Shown: piece by piece, positions 23,774-32,420 of the stretch
Layout of the letters: every line of letters starts with the position of its first letter
Numbering within the stretch: the first letter of the stretch is position 1
NCBI RefSeq assembly: GCF_042646425.1
Contig: NZ_JBHRTR010000022.1
Span: forward strand, 1 to 47,438
Direction: 5' to 3'
Length of the DNA: 47,438 bases
DNA from: Marinibaculum pumilum
GTDB lineage: Bacteria > Pseudomonadota > Alphaproteobacteria > Ferrovibrionales > Ferrovibrionaceae
Made by a program: the position numbers and the translations under genes
The notes under the pieces: generated by a model
What the model was told of the DNA's origin: nothing
What the model saw: the letters and a program-made list of their open reading frames with translations, nothing else
The model's database searches: none

Positions 23774-24145
23774 TCAGGCCGGGCCGGGCATGCCGATGTT
23801 GAAGGCTGCCAGATTGAACTGGTTGCCCGTAGTCACGGCCTGCGAAGACGACAGGTCGCCGACCGCCAGCAGCCGGCTGTTGGCAGTGTCGCTGATGGCG
23901 TAGAAGGCGGCGGTGCCGTCGGCATCGATCGTGCCATCGGTGATCTGCGCCACCGTGACCTGCCGGCCGGACGGGCTGCGGTCGGCCGGGCTGCCGATGC
24001 TGAGCGAGGTCTTGTTGCCCAGGCTGTAGGTGTCGGTCGCCTCGGTATAGTCGCTCGGCTCCGTGTCGCAGATATCAAGGCGGGTGGCCTCGGTGTCGAG
24101 CACCGTCAGCCCCTCATCGAGCACGCGCGGGTTGATGTAGGACAT
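23774..24145 (-). CDS. hypothetical capsid-region protein
   Basis: The 123-residue protein (MSYINPRVLDEGLTVLDTEA, TRLDICDTEPSDYTEATD, VAQITDGTIDADGTAAFYAI) resembles small proteins often found beside MuF and capsid genes in alphaproteobacterial phages. The beta-rich pattern suggests decoration or fibre attachment. It is 12 nt from the fibre gene, 17 nt from MuF. Confidence 0.7.
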   Translation of the reverse strand: MSYINPRVLDEGLTVLDTEATRLDICDTEPSDYTEATDTYSLGNKTSLSIGSPADRSPSGRQVTVAQITDGTIDADGTAAFYAISDTANSRLLAVGDLSSSQAVTTGNQFNLAAFNIGMPGPA

Positions 24146-24162
24146 TGCTGAAAATCTCCTTG

Positions 24163-25149
24163 TCAGCCGGTGAATTCGTCGATGACGTCGTCGAGCACTG
24201 GCAGTGCCGTGCAGCGGCACTGGTAGTCTTCGCCGGGATGCCCCGTGTCAGCGGGTGGATCGTCCCAGCGGAACTTCTTGCCTTCCTTGGCGGCATGACT
24301 GGGTCGCACGCGCTCATCGCGCGACGTCGACCAGATGTATTCGGTCACCCCGATGTTCGTCTGACGCAGTTCCGTCAGTTGCCCGTTCAGCTTTGCCACC
24401 TGGTCGCGAGCGATCAGCCGGGCCCGGGATTCCGCCACCTGAAAGCGCTGCCCGATCTCGTGTGCGATCTCTTCCGGCCGGGTGCCGCTGCGCATGCCGC
24501 GCTGTGCGATGCCCTCGACCTGCGTCAGCTGCTGTTCCGGGATCGACCTGATCAGCGCCGCATTCTCCGCGGCGAAGCTCTGCAACTGGTCTGTCAGCCA
24601 GGGTTCGCGGGCAAGCACATCAACACCCAGGACGGAGTTGATCTGCCGGCGCCATTGGGCGCGGTTCCAATCCGCCGTGCGCTCGCCGTACTCCCTGGCC
24701 GTCGCCTCCGCTTCTGCCGTGCGCTGCTGCGCCCGCACGCGGAGGGTGGCAACGAGCTCTTGCAGCTGCTGCGGCCAGTCGTCGGCCCGGCGATCGGGCC
24801 TGGCCAAATCTGCTTCCCGTCCGATTGACGGCAGGCGATCCAGCAGGATCCGCCGCACGTCGTCGTTGAACGCCTGGACCATCGCCAGCAGGGCGCGGGC
24901 ATATTCCCGCTCGACGCTGTCCGGCGGGATGGCCTTCGGCGGCCGGCGGCGCAGCCCTCGCCGCCCCTGCGTCGCCTGCCGGTGGCGGAGCGCGCGCAGG
25001 AAGGCTTCCTCACGATCGGCCCGCGTGGCGGAGGGTGCGGCAGATGGCAGAATTCGGCCTGCAGAAGGCGCGACGGGAGCCACTTCATCCTGCCTTTTTT
25101 CCCGGGGATATGGCCGGGACCTGACGCTGCCGCGCGCCTTGCTGAACAC
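24163..25149 (-). CDS. head morphogenesis protein, SPP1 gp7 / MuF family
   Basis: The 328-residue product has the MuF domain at its end: QVAESRARLIARDQVAKLNG, ELRQTNIGVTEYIWSTSRDE, RVRPSHAAKEGKKFRWDDPP, YQCRCTALPVL. The N-terminal region is helical. The start is uncertain: GTG 25149 lies 4 nt after the portal stop, while ATG 25212 would overlap the portal by 59 nt. MuF proteins are minor head proteins and sometimes carry effector domains; none is evident here. Confidence 0.85.
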   Translation of the reverse strand: MFSKARGSVRSRPYPREKRQDEVAPVAPSAGRILPSAAPSATRADREEAFLRALRHRQATQGRRGLRRRPPKAIPPDSVEREYARALLAMVQAFNDDVRRILLDRLPSIGREADLARPDRRADDWPQQLQELVATLRVRAQQRTAEAEATAREYGERTADWNRAQWRRQINSVLGVDVLAREPWLTDQLQSFAAENAALIRSIPEQQLTQVEGIAQRGMRSGTRPEEIAHEIGQRFQVAESRARLIARDQVAKLNGQLTELRQTNIGVTEYIWSTSRDERVRPSHAAKEGKKFRWDDPPADTGHPGEDYQCRCTALPVLDDVIDEFTG

Positions 25150-25153
25150 CCGT

Positions 25154-26587
25154 CTATTCCGTGTCTTCTTCGGCAGCGCCGGGGTTGGTGCCGGCCGGCT
25201 GCTGCGCGGCAAGAGCGGCTGCCTGTGCCTCTCGTGCCGCCTGCTCCTGCGCTTCGATTTCCTGTGCCGAGGGGGGCGCCGTCACCTTCCGGCTGGCCGC
25301 GTCGATCTCAGTCTCGGCAGACCAGGCGTCCCCGCCGAAGCGGGAGATCGCCACTTCGGACGGATCGACAACACCCGTCTCCAGGTAGATCTTGTCGGCC
25401 TGCGCCACGTTGAGCCGATAGGTCGCCTCCTGCTCCTGCGTCATCTGCCAGAGCGGCCGGAAGGTGATCGCCAGGCCGTCGGCGGGCTCCGCGCCGCGCC
25501 AGGGCCCTTCCCTGCTCGCGACGATCAGATCCTTGAGCCGGTTGAGCGCCGGCAGCAGGCGGTCTTCCTGCTCGTCGCGGATCTCGTCGTAGAAATTGCG
25601 GATGTCGGCGTCGCCCGTGGCGTTCAGGCCCGCCGGCGAGCGCCCCAGCAGCTTGGTCTGCGGAATGCCAGTCACGCCCGACAGCAAGCCTCCGAAGCGG
25701 TCCAGCAGGTCCGCCAGGCCGGCCACCGACGACGCCTGCTTCGCGTACTGCTCGTCAGCGTCCAGCAGGATGGTGTTCAGGACGGATCGGCTCATGTCGA
25801 TCAGGTGCAGGCGCTTCTGCACCAGTTCGTCCTGGCCGCCTGCGATCAGCTCCGACAGGTTCTTGACCGACAGGACCGTCTGCACGAAGTCCGTCAGGAT
25901 GTTGGCCGAGGCGCTATAGCCGGTGCCGAAGGTCCGCAGCGCCTCGTAGACCGGCTGCAGTTCGCTGTCGCCCCACCCCTGATTCCTGACGCGCTCTTCC
26001 TCGGGGATCGCCGCGCCCTGCATGACGATCACCCGGTCGGCGTGGACGCGGTAGGGTGTGCCGATGGTGTACGGCTGGATCGTGTAGACCTCGGGCTCGC
26101 CATAGGTCGACCGCATCGGATCGCGGCCGAGATCCTGCTCGGTCCAGGTCACACGGTGCCGATCGTAGACCCGCAGGAACTCCACCCGGCGGACCGCTGC
26201 CGTGTTGATCGGCTGATCGAACTCCATCCCGTCGTCGACGCCGATCACCATGACGGCGCCGCCGTAGAGGCGCGCCCACCGCCACAGGTCTCGGCAATGG
26301 TGCTTGGCCTTCAGCTGGTCGAGCACATAGACGAGCTCGCCCTCGGCATCGCCCTCGACCTCGATCCACTCGCGGGTGCCTTCCTGCGCCACGATGTCGA
26401 TGATCCGCCGGCCGATGCCGTCGCTCCGGTAGATCGCCGACAGCTCGGTGCGATCGAGGCGCCGCACGGTGCTGCTGTGCGAGGTCCGGGTCATGCGGTC
26501 GCCGCGCGTGCCCATGCGGGTCAGCAGGTTCGCCCAGCCGTCGCCCCGGATGGCCGACAGCGCCTTGGTCACGCGGGATTCCGCCAT
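25154..26587 (-). CDS. portal protein, DUF1073 type
   Basis: The 477-residue product fits the DUF1073 portal family (RVTKALSAIRGDGWANLLTR, LSAIYRSDGIGRRIIDIVAQ, CRDLWRWARLYGGAVMVIGV, DRVIVMQGAAIP, GVTGIPQTKLLGRSPAGLNA, TGDADIRNFYDEIR). Related proteins are often labelled Acb1-like in databases by similarity. It is the dodecameric ring through which DNA is pumped. The C-terminus is an Ala/Gln/Glu-rich tail. One nucleotide separates it from large terminase. Confidence 0.88.
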   Translation of the reverse strand: MAESRVTKALSAIRGDGWANLLTRMGTRGDRMTRTSHSSTVRRLDRTELSAIYRSDGIGRRIIDIVAQEGTREWIEVEGDAEGELVYVLDQLKAKHHCRDLWRWARLYGGAVMVIGVDDGMEFDQPINTAAVRRVEFLRVYDRHRVTWTEQDLGRDPMRSTYGEPEVYTIQPYTIGTPYRVHADRVIVMQGAAIPEEERVRNQGWGDSELQPVYEALRTFGTGYSASANILTDFVQTVLSVKNLSELIAGGQDELVQKRLHLIDMSRSVLNTILLDADEQYAKQASSVAGLADLLDRFGGLLSGVTGIPQTKLLGRSPAGLNATGDADIRNFYDEIRDEQEDRLLPALNRLKDLIVASREGPWRGAEPADGLAITFRPLWQMTQEQEATYRLNVAQADKIYLETGVVDPSEVAISRFGGDAWSAETEIDAASRKVTAPPSAQEIEAQEQAAREAQAAALAAQQPAGTNPGAAEEDTE

Positions 26588-26588
26588 G

Positions 26589-28061
26589 TCACATCCTGGT
26601 CAGGGCTTCGTAATCCAGGCCCGCGACTGCGACCTTGGCGAATGCGCCGGCCGCTGCGTCGACCTGATCCTTGTACTTGCTGGCCGGGAAGCTCTCGTGC
26701 TCGTCGAGGAATGCCCGATTCCACTCCCCGCGCTTGAGCATCACGTTGCCTCCCTGGACCTGAGCCGCGTAGGGCTCGGCCCGCGTTTCCTTGTCGCCCG
26801 TCACCCGGTCGGCGAAGGCCCGCCAGCCGGCCAGCATCCGGATCGTCGCCTCTGCGCTCTCCTTGCCGCCGGAGCCCGGCTCCTGCTCGACGAAGATCCG
26901 GATCCCCTTGCCGTCGACCTCCGCCGTCTGGCGCAGCCGCTTCTCGCGATCCAGGGCAGACCACTGGCCGCGCACCACGTCCTCGACGAAGTAGCGGCCG
27001 TCGCGCAGGCGGTGCATCAGCACGCCGGCCGTGTGGGCGCCGTCGCCGGCCGTCCCGGCCTTGTCCCAGTAGCGCGCCGACGCGGCGATATCCTTCGACG
27101 GCGGCCGCGCATCCACGATCTGGAACTGGTCGACCGGGAACAGCCCGCCGCCGCGGATGTATGGCCGCTGCTGGTACAGCGCCTCCCATGAGGCATCGAT
27201 CATCAGCGCCTTGCGGGCCAGCAGGAACGACAGAGGCTTCAGCGCGGGAAACAGCGCGTCGCCCTTCTTCCGGTACTCCTCGTCTTCCGTCGCGATCGCC
27301 GGGAAGCTCACGACCCGGACCGGCCAGCCCTCCTGCTGCAGCCGCCCCGCCGGATCGTCGACATGCCAGCGCGTCATGGTCATCAGCAGGCCGGCGGCCT
27401 TGCTGAACCGCGACATGAAGTCGTCCGTCAGCCAGTCCCAGGTGCCGTTCCGCACCGTCTCGGAGTTGGCCTCCTTCCGGCCCTTGATCGGATCGTCGAT
27501 GACACCGAGGTCCAGACTCTCGCCGGTGATCGACCCGAGCACCGTGGTGTTCCGGAAATAGCCGTCGGCGTCGGCGTACTCGATGATCTCCCGATTGCGC
27601 AGCGTCTGCTGGCTGACGGTCACCGCGTTCTTCGATGCGATCCGCAGGGCCGGGAACACGGCCTGGTACCGCGGGCTGTCGTAGTAGCGCTGCAGCGCCA
27701 GGTTCGCCCGGACACCCAGGCGATCGCTGAAGCTGGCGAAGATCGACCGCAGATGCGGGTGCTTGCCCGATGCCCACGCCAGGAAGTCGATCACCGTCCA
27801 GGACTTGCCGTGCTGCGGCGGCGCCTGCAGCAGCAGCGTCGGGTTCTCCCCGGCAATGAGCTGCCCGAGGAACTGCTGCAGCTCGGCCGCCACCAGGCGC
27901 GCCCACCAGCCCTTGACCAGGGTCGGGCGCATGTACTGGCGGAACGCCCAGAAGCTTTCGCGGGCCTCGTGCCGCGCCAGCTGTTCGATCAGGTCCGCGG
28001 AGGACAGTGCCTCAGCGGTCGAAGATCTCTGTCGGGAGGCCACGGCGCTCAAGCTCGGCAC
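26589..28061 (-). CDS. terminase large subunit
   Basis: The 490-residue protein has a Walker A-like QAPPQHGKS (about residues 79-87), Walker B DLGVIDDP (184-191) and the C-terminal nuclease region (ARYWDKAGTAGDGAHTAGVL, IFVEQEPGSGGKESAEATI). It packages DNA with the small subunit. Its ATG overlaps the small-subunit gene by 50 nt; GTG 28043 is a less likely start. Confidence 0.93.
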   Translation of the reverse strand: MPSLSAVASRQRSSTAEALSSADLIEQLARHEARESFWAFRQYMRPTLVKGWWARLVAAELQQFLGQLIAGENPTLLLQAPPQHGKSWTVIDFLAWASGKHPHLRSIFASFSDRLGVRANLALQRYYDSPRYQAVFPALRIASKNAVTVSQQTLRNREIIEYADADGYFRNTTVLGSITGESLDLGVIDDPIKGRKEANSETVRNGTWDWLTDDFMSRFSKAAGLLMTMTRWHVDDPAGRLQQEGWPVRVVSFPAIATEDEEYRKKGDALFPALKPLSFLLARKALMIDASWEALYQQRPYIRGGGLFPVDQFQIVDARPPSKDIAASARYWDKAGTAGDGAHTAGVLMHRLRDGRYFVEDVVRGQWSALDREKRLRQTAEVDGKGIRIFVEQEPGSGGKESAEATIRMLAGWRAFADRVTGDKETRAEPYAAQVQGGNVMLKRGEWNRAFLDEHESFPASKYKDQVDAAAGAFAKVAVAGLDYEALTRM

Positions 28062-28578
28062 GCAGTTCCTCCGGTGTCAGCTCCGCGCGCTTCGTTTCGA
28101 TGGGACCGCCGCCCTTGCCGGTCAGTTCGTGCCGGTTCACGAACATGCCGAGATGCTTGCCGAGCAGCCCGAGGGCATCCGTCTTCGGCCAGAAACGCAC
28201 CTTCGCGACGTGCTCGACTTCGACCGGGTCGGTACCCGGGATCCGCTTCGTCACAACCTCGAAGCTCGACACCGCCCGGGCGATATCGTCGGGCCAGTCC
28301 TTCACCGGCAGAAGCCGGCCGTCGGCGTCGAACAGCGCCCGCGGGTCCGACATGCCGATCCGGCGCAGTTCCAGGACGACCTGGTCGGCGTTGATCTCGA
28401 CGCGCTCGGCGCGCCTCGCTTCGGCTTCCGCGATCTCGGAAGCGATTACAGGTTTCCGGAGGTTTTCCGACCCTATGCGAGCTGCGGTCTTCTCGCTGTA
28501 CCCTGCATCGATCGCTGCCTGCGTCGCGTTGCCGGTCACCAGGTAGGAGGCGACGAAGCGCTTTTGCTTCGGTGTCAC
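28012..28578 (-). CDS. terminase small subunit
   Basis: The 188-residue product starts at a GTG that overlaps the stop of the 42-residue repeat peptide (GTGA). The N-terminal MTPKQKRFVASYLVTGNATQ and AAIDAGYSEKTAARIGSENL are the classical TerS helix-turn-helix. The C-terminal part (ELTPEELRAELERRGLP) probably contacts the large subunit. It recognises packaging DNA. Confidence 0.92.
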   Translation of the reverse strand: MTPKQKRFVASYLVTGNATQAAIDAGYSEKTAARIGSENLRKPVIASEIAEAEARRAERVEINADQVVLELRRIGMSDPRALFDADGRLLPVKDWPDDIARAVSSFEVVTKRIPGTDPVEVEHVAKVRFWPKTDALGLLGKHLGMFVNRHELTGKGGGPIETKRAELTPEELRAELERRGLPTEIFDR

Positions 28579-28703
28579 TTCGGCTGCTTCTGCCCCGGCG
28601 TGCCCAGCTTCGGCGGCTGCATCGTCAGGTCGTTGGCCTTGAGGAAGTGCACCTTCGGGGCCGGCTTGGCGTCGGCCTTCGGCTGCTTCGGCTGGTCGGT
28701 CAT
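28575..28703 (-). CDS. 42-residue peptide with one DLTMG repeat, coupled to small terminase
   Basis: The ATG at 28703 follows a G-rich GGGGGTAGC leader, and the stop overlaps the terminase GTG start as GTGA. The peptide is Lys/Pro-rich at both ends and contains KVHFLKANDLTMQPPKLGTP, one full unit of the repeat found in the plug and glycine-rich fibre proteins. It is the first gene after the late terminator. I know no function; it may bind a partner shared with the two structural proteins. Confidence 0.7.
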   Translation of the reverse strand: MTDQPKQPKADAKPAPKVHFLKANDLTMQPPKLGTPGQKQPK

Positions 28704-28720
28704 GCTACCCCCAGAAACGC

Positions 28721-28749
28721 AAAAGGCCGCTCAGGTTGCCCTGGCGGCC
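28721..28749 (-). terminator. rho-independent terminator before the packaging operon
   Basis: On the minus strand the stem GGCCGC-CAGG / CCTG-GCGGCC (10 bp with one bulged base, loop of four) is followed by TTTTGCG. It lies between the DUF6362 gene and the first late gene, as terminators before antiterminated late operons do. Confidence 0.82.
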
Positions 28750-28752
28750 GGT

Positions 28753-29232
28753 TCAGTGTCGCGCGTCTCGCGACGATGACAGCGAAAATGCCACAAGTTC
28801 CCGAATTTGGGAACTGCCCCCTTGCACTTTTTCCAGGATCGTGGTCGCGACCCGGTCGGCCCGCTTCTTCGCGCCGCGGTCGGTGATCCCCAGGCGGTCG
28901 CCGATCCACTGCCAATGCCAGCCGCGGGCCCGGGCGACGAAGATCCATGCATCGTCGCTGTCGACGCCGTGCAGCCAGGGCAGCACGAGCCACATCCGAT
29001 CGATGGCAGCAGGTGCCGGCGCAGACCGCGGGGCGCGCATTGCCTCGAAGCGGCCACCTGCGTCGACAGCGTTGCTGAACACCTCCTGCGCCTCCCGCAG
29101 TGTCTCGGGCCAGCCGGTGCCCTTCTGCCGCAGGAAGCGCCGCTCCGGGTCCGGCAGCGCCGCCAGCGTCTGCAGCGCCTCGATCAGCAGCGCCTTGACC
29201 TCGGCAGGGGTGGTGGGGCGCGGGGCGGTCAT
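28753..29232 (-). CDS. DUF6362 family protein, candidate late regulator
   Basis: The 159-residue product fits DUF6362: the C-terminal half DDAWIFVARARGWHWQWIGD, RLGITDRGAKKRADRVATTI is a helix-turn-helix like those of sigma factors. The N-terminal half (LIEALQTLAALPDPERRFLR, WPETLREAQEVF) is typical too. It stands in the position of lambda Q, last before a terminator and the late genes, so a late transcription role is plausible. This is inference. Confidence 0.75.
   Translation of the reverse strand: MTAPRPTTPAEVKALLIEALQTLAALPDPERRFLRQKGTGWPETLREAQEVFSNAVDAGGRFEAMRAPRSAPAPAAIDRMWLVLPWLHGVDSDDAWIFVARARGWHWQWIGDRLGITDRGAKKRADRVATTILEKVQGGSSQIRELVAFSLSSSRDARH
28796..28815. promoter_or_regulatory. 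perfect 7+7 dyad in the 3' end of the DUF6362 gene
   Basis: AGTTCCC and GGGAACT flank the six bases GAATTT, whose centre AATT is also symmetric. It lies about 95-110 bp upstream of the first late start. It could be an operator for the late genes or an RNA hairpin; it is inside coding sequence. Confidence 0.45.
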
Positions 29233-29465
29233 CGTCCGCGCTTGAGCCTCTCAGTTTCTCGGGCCATGCGGCCGGCCGCCATCAGGGTTGCGCCGATGGC
29301 CTCCGCCTCGTCCGGCGTCAACCAGATCTCCTGCCACTGCGAACTGTCGTTCGGTTCCATGCTGTGGCCGACCACCAGGTGCACAGGCCGCGCCCTGCCA
29401 TCCGTGTTCGCCTCGATGTGCACCGCCCCTTCGCGGCCGTCCTTGATCTCGAATTGCCCTTGCAT
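29229..29465 (-). CDS. hypothetical small protein
   Basis: The 78-residue protein (MQGQFEIKDGREGAVHIEAN, GRARPVHLVVGHSMEPNDSS, EIWLTPDEAEAIGATLMAAG) has a beta-rich first part and a helical end with LTPDEAEAIGATL. Similar short proteins occur in alphaproteobacterial phages, with no role known to me. Its stop overlaps the DUF6362 start. Confidence 0.65.
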   Translation of the reverse strand: MQGQFEIKDGREGAVHIEANTDGRARPVHLVVGHSMEPNDSSQWQEIWLTPDEAEAIGATLMAAGRMARETERLKRGR

Positions 29466-29475
29466 GCTCGCCTCC

Positions 29476-30387
29476 TCAGTGAACGCTGTCGGCATCATCG
29501 CGCTTCGGCGGCGGATCTGCCCAGGCCGGCCGCTCGTCAAGCCTCCGCCACCACGGGATTTCCTCCGCTTCGGCCTTCGCCTCCGCCTGGCGCTGGGCAA
29601 GGATCTCCTGGTGCTTGCGAAGCAGCATCTGGCTCACCGAGTAGAACCACTTGCGGGATCGCTTCTCGGCCGGCTGTGCGGCGATCCAGTCGTCGATCGC
29701 CCGCAGCTCGGCCTTCAGGTCGGGGATGGCGTGGTACGACTCCGCCCAGGTGTCGAAGTCGCCGCGGTTGAGCCGGATGAACCTCCCCGAGAACACGATC
29801 GCCTTGCCGTCGTTGTCCGGCGGATCGGGGTCGCGCGCAGGCGCGGGGGGCTGAGCACATACCTCTCCAGGGGAATCTTTATCTTCTTCTTCCTCTACCT
29901 CTCTATCTGGTGCGTTACATCGCGTTACACGCTCGTTACCCGCCGTTGCATCGGCGTTTCCGTCCGTTTCATCCGACCCTTCCGACGTGTCATCGGGGAC
30001 CGTACCGTTACCCTTCTGTGCGGCCTGACGCTTCCGCTCCCGGTGGGCCCGGACCCGTTCCGCGCTGTCGTCGTCGCGCTTCGTCTGCCGCTTGTCCCAG
30101 GCCGTCAGGCGCCCGTCTGCGATCAGCCCCTTGCCCTCCAGGGCGGCAAGAATCTTAGCGACCTCGTCTTCCTCGTAGCCGTAGGCGGCGGCCAGTTCCT
30201 CGGGGTCGAAGCCGTCGATGCTGCCGCGGTCTTCATGCTGGCTGGCGAAGTCCATCAGCGCCCACCAGACAGCGGCGACGTCGCCCGGGCGAACCCCGGC
30301 CCGGCGGGCAATCATTTGCCACTTCGGATCTGTCGGCGCACCGTGGTGCGAGCGGAACCAGTCGAAACGGGAGGGTCCGGTTGCCAT
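29476..30387 (-). CDS. replication initiator / helicase-loader-like protein
   Basis: The 303-residue protein has an N-terminal winged-helix region (RFDWFRSHHGAPTDPKWQMI, DVAAVWWALMDFASQHEDRG, AAAYGYEEDEVAKILAALEG), an acidic linker and a C-terminal domain (FDTWAESYHAIPDLKAELRA, RKWFYSVSQMLLRKHQEIL) like phage O or DnaT-type proteins. It sits directly before dnaB-like helicase in gene order (12-nt gap), fitting origin binding and helicase loading. An origin may lie inside it, as in lambda O, but iterons were not clear. Confidence 0.78.
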   Translation of the reverse strand: MATGPSRFDWFRSHHGAPTDPKWQMIARRAGVRPGDVAAVWWALMDFASQHEDRGSIDGFDPEELAAAYGYEEDEVAKILAALEGKGLIADGRLTAWDKRQTKRDDDSAERVRAHRERKRQAAQKGNGTVPDDTSEGSDETDGNADATAGNERVTRCNAPDREVEEEEDKDSPGEVCAQPPAPARDPDPPDNDGKAIVFSGRFIRLNRGDFDTWAESYHAIPDLKAELRAIDDWIAAQPAEKRSRKWFYSVSQMLLRKHQEILAQRQAEAKAEAEEIPWWRRLDERPAWADPPPKRDDADSVH

Positions 30388-30399
30388 GATCGTGCAGCC

Positions 30400-31905
30400 T
30401 CACAGGTCGAATTGTTCGGGTTCAGAAAACGGCAGTCCGCGATCAGTGAACCGCCCGCTCTCCTTCAGGAAGTGCAGCTTCGCCCGGTCGAGCCGGCCCA
30501 TCCGCTGCTTGGCGACGTCGACGAAAGCGACGTTGCGCATGGCGGCCAGGTCGCGGGCCAGTTCTTCAGCCTTTTCGCCGGTGGCGCCGTCGAGCTGCCG
30601 CGCCAGATAGACCTCCGGCCGATAGAGCATCAGCACGACGTCGGCGTCCTGCTCGATCGAGCCTGAATCGCGCAGGTCCGCCAAGGTCGGCCGGGCATCG
30701 CCTCGCCGCTCGGTGGCGCGGGCTTCGACGCCGCGGTTCAGCTGGCACAGCACCAGCATCGCAACTTTCTCCGCCTTCGCGATCTCGCGCAGGGCCCGGC
30801 TCATCTCCGCGACCTCGTTGACGCGCTGGCCGCGGTAGCGATCGTCGGAGCGCATGAACTGCAGGTAGTCGACGACCACCAGCTTGATGTTGTGCCGGCG
30901 GCGCAGGGTGCGGACGGCGGCGCCAATGTCCCCGGCGGACATGCCGGCCTTGTCGATGATCGTCAGCGGCAGGTTGTGCAGATCCGCCCGGACGAGTTCT
31001 AGACTGCCGAAGTCGTCAGGCCGCAGTTGCCCCTGGTGAATGTCGGAGTAGGTCACCCCGGAGCCGATCCCGAGAACGCGGCTCGCCAGCTGTTCGGCGT
31101 TCATCTCGAGACTGAAAAAGGCAACCTCCGCTCCCTCCTTGCCCGCCGTCGCCCAGTGCTTCGCGGCAGCCTGGTGCGCGATCCAGCCGGCCAGGGCCGA
31201 TTTCCCCATGCTCGGGCGCGCGGCGAGAATCGTCATGCCGCCGATCGGCAGCCCGCCGATGATGCCGTCGAGGCTCGGCAGGCCCGTCCGCACCGCCGGC
31301 AGCGGGGCGCCGTTCGCGCGATCCTCCGCGGCGTCCAGCACCCGGTCAGCGGCGGCGCCGATGGTCGTGATGCTCTCGCCCATGTTGTCGACCATCAGGC
31401 CGGCGATCGCCTGTTCCGCGGTCGCAAGGGCAACCTCCGGGTCGCCGTCCGTCTGCGCATCCCGCGCCGCCTCGTAGAGCCTGGCCGCCGCCTCCATCGC
31501 GCCGCGGCACAGCCGCTTGCGCCGAAGCTCCAGGGCCGCCCACTGCATTTCCCGGTCGAACAGGGAGGCGCCTTCAGACAGCGCCCGGATGTAGCCGGCA
31601 GCGCCGTGGATCTCCAGGCCCTCGACGCCCTCGACGCGCGGCGAGATCGCCTTCGGCGTCGCCGGCAGGCCGCGGCCCTTCAGGTCGCAGATCTCCCGCC
31701 ATATCGTCTGGTGCGCCGGGAAGAAGAAGTCCTCGGCCGCGACGGCGGCGCGGATCTCGTCGAACACGTCGGTGCGGCCCTGCGCCTCGTAGACGAGCAG
31801 CGTGCCGAGCAATTCGTGCTCAAGGGTCAGGTCCGGCCTGAAATCCTCGGTGTCGAGGTCCGGCGCGAACAGCTGCACCTGCGGCCTGTCGATCGTCTCA
31901 GACAT
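30400..31905 (-). CDS. dnaB: replicative DNA helicase, DnaB-like
   Basis: The 501-residue protein has the DnaB N-terminal domain (LEHELLGTLLVYEAQGRTDV, FFPAHQTIWREICDL), Walker A ARPSMGKS (229-236), VAFFSLEMNAEQLASRVLG and Walker B LVVVDYLQF (342-350), followed by CQLNRGVE and RDSGSIEQDADVV. The start ATG overlaps the RuvC-like stop (TGATG). It unwinds DNA at the phage fork. Confidence 0.93.
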   Translation of the reverse strand: MSETIDRPQVQLFAPDLDTEDFRPDLTLEHELLGTLLVYEAQGRTDVFDEIRAAVAAEDFFFPAHQTIWREICDLKGRGLPATPKAISPRVEGVEGLEIHGAAGYIRALSEGASLFDREMQWAALELRRKRLCRGAMEAAARLYEAARDAQTDGDPEVALATAEQAIAGLMVDNMGESITTIGAAADRVLDAAEDRANGAPLPAVRTGLPSLDGIIGGLPIGGMTILAARPSMGKSALAGWIAHQAAAKHWATAGKEGAEVAFFSLEMNAEQLASRVLGIGSGVTYSDIHQGQLRPDDFGSLELVRADLHNLPLTIIDKAGMSAGDIGAAVRTLRRRHNIKLVVVDYLQFMRSDDRYRGQRVNEVAEMSRALREIAKAEKVAMLVLCQLNRGVEARATERRGDARPTLADLRDSGSIEQDADVVLMLYRPEVYLARQLDGATGEKAEELARDLAAMRNVAFVDVAKQRMGRLDRAKLHFLKESGRFTDRGLPFSEPEQFDL

Positions 31906-32420
31906 CACGCCGCCCCCTGGAACAACGGCCCGGTGCGCGCGGCGAGCGACGGCACGAAGAGCGAGCACCCATAGAACCAGAGGCCGCAGGCGTCGCCCTC
32001 ATGGTCGTTCCGAACCTGCCAGCCGAGGCGCCGGCAATAGGCCATCGTCGCCGCCTTCGCCGCCTCGCTGCCCTTGGGCACGACGGACAGCAGGAACCGA
32101 CGCCACTCCTGCACTGTCGCCTCGCAGCACGGGGTGGCGCAGGCGACGCACGCGGCTTCGACGATCGCCGCATAGCCCATCACCAGCCGGGTGGTCTGCG
32201 CCCGCTGCCGGAGTTTCAGGAACGGCGTCTCGTAGATGACCCGATCCGGCTGATGCTCGCGGATCGCGCCACAGACGTGGTCATAGAGCGCGGCGAAGCG
32301 CGGCCCGTTGTCGCCATCCTTGCCGGCGGGCAAACGCCACGACCAGAACAGCGGCGAGCCGCCGGCATCGCCGACGGCCCCACCGGTCACGTTGTTCTGA
32401 TCCAGCGCCAGCAGGCGCAT
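31905..32420 (-). CDS. RuvC-like crossover junction endonuclease
   Basis: The 171-residue product has the RuvC-like acidic residues D7 (LLALDQ), E64 (VIYETPF) and D139/D143 (NDHEGDACG), with PKGSEAAKAATMAYCRRLGW between. Phage versions resolve junctions or branched DNA before packaging. ATG 32420 overlaps the previous stop; a GTG lies one codon upstream. Confidence 0.88.
   Translation of the reverse strand: MRLLALDQNNVTGGAVGDAGGSPLFWSWRLPAGKDGDNGPRFAALYDHVCGAIREHQPDRVIYETPFLKLRQRAQTTRLVMGYAAIVEAACVACATPCCEATVQEWRRFLLSVVPKGSEAAKAATMAYCRRLGWQVRNDHEGDACGLWFYGCSLFVPSLAARTGPLFQGAA

Noticed and set aside
22535..24151. 538-codon plus-strand frame opposite the glycine-rich protein
   Set aside because: Antisense of a Gly-rich repeat gene gives long open frames; no protein-like features.
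24482..26737. 751-codon plus-strand frame opposite MuF and portal
   Set aside because: It is a G+C-driven shadow of the well-supported portal and MuF genes, with low-complexity composition.
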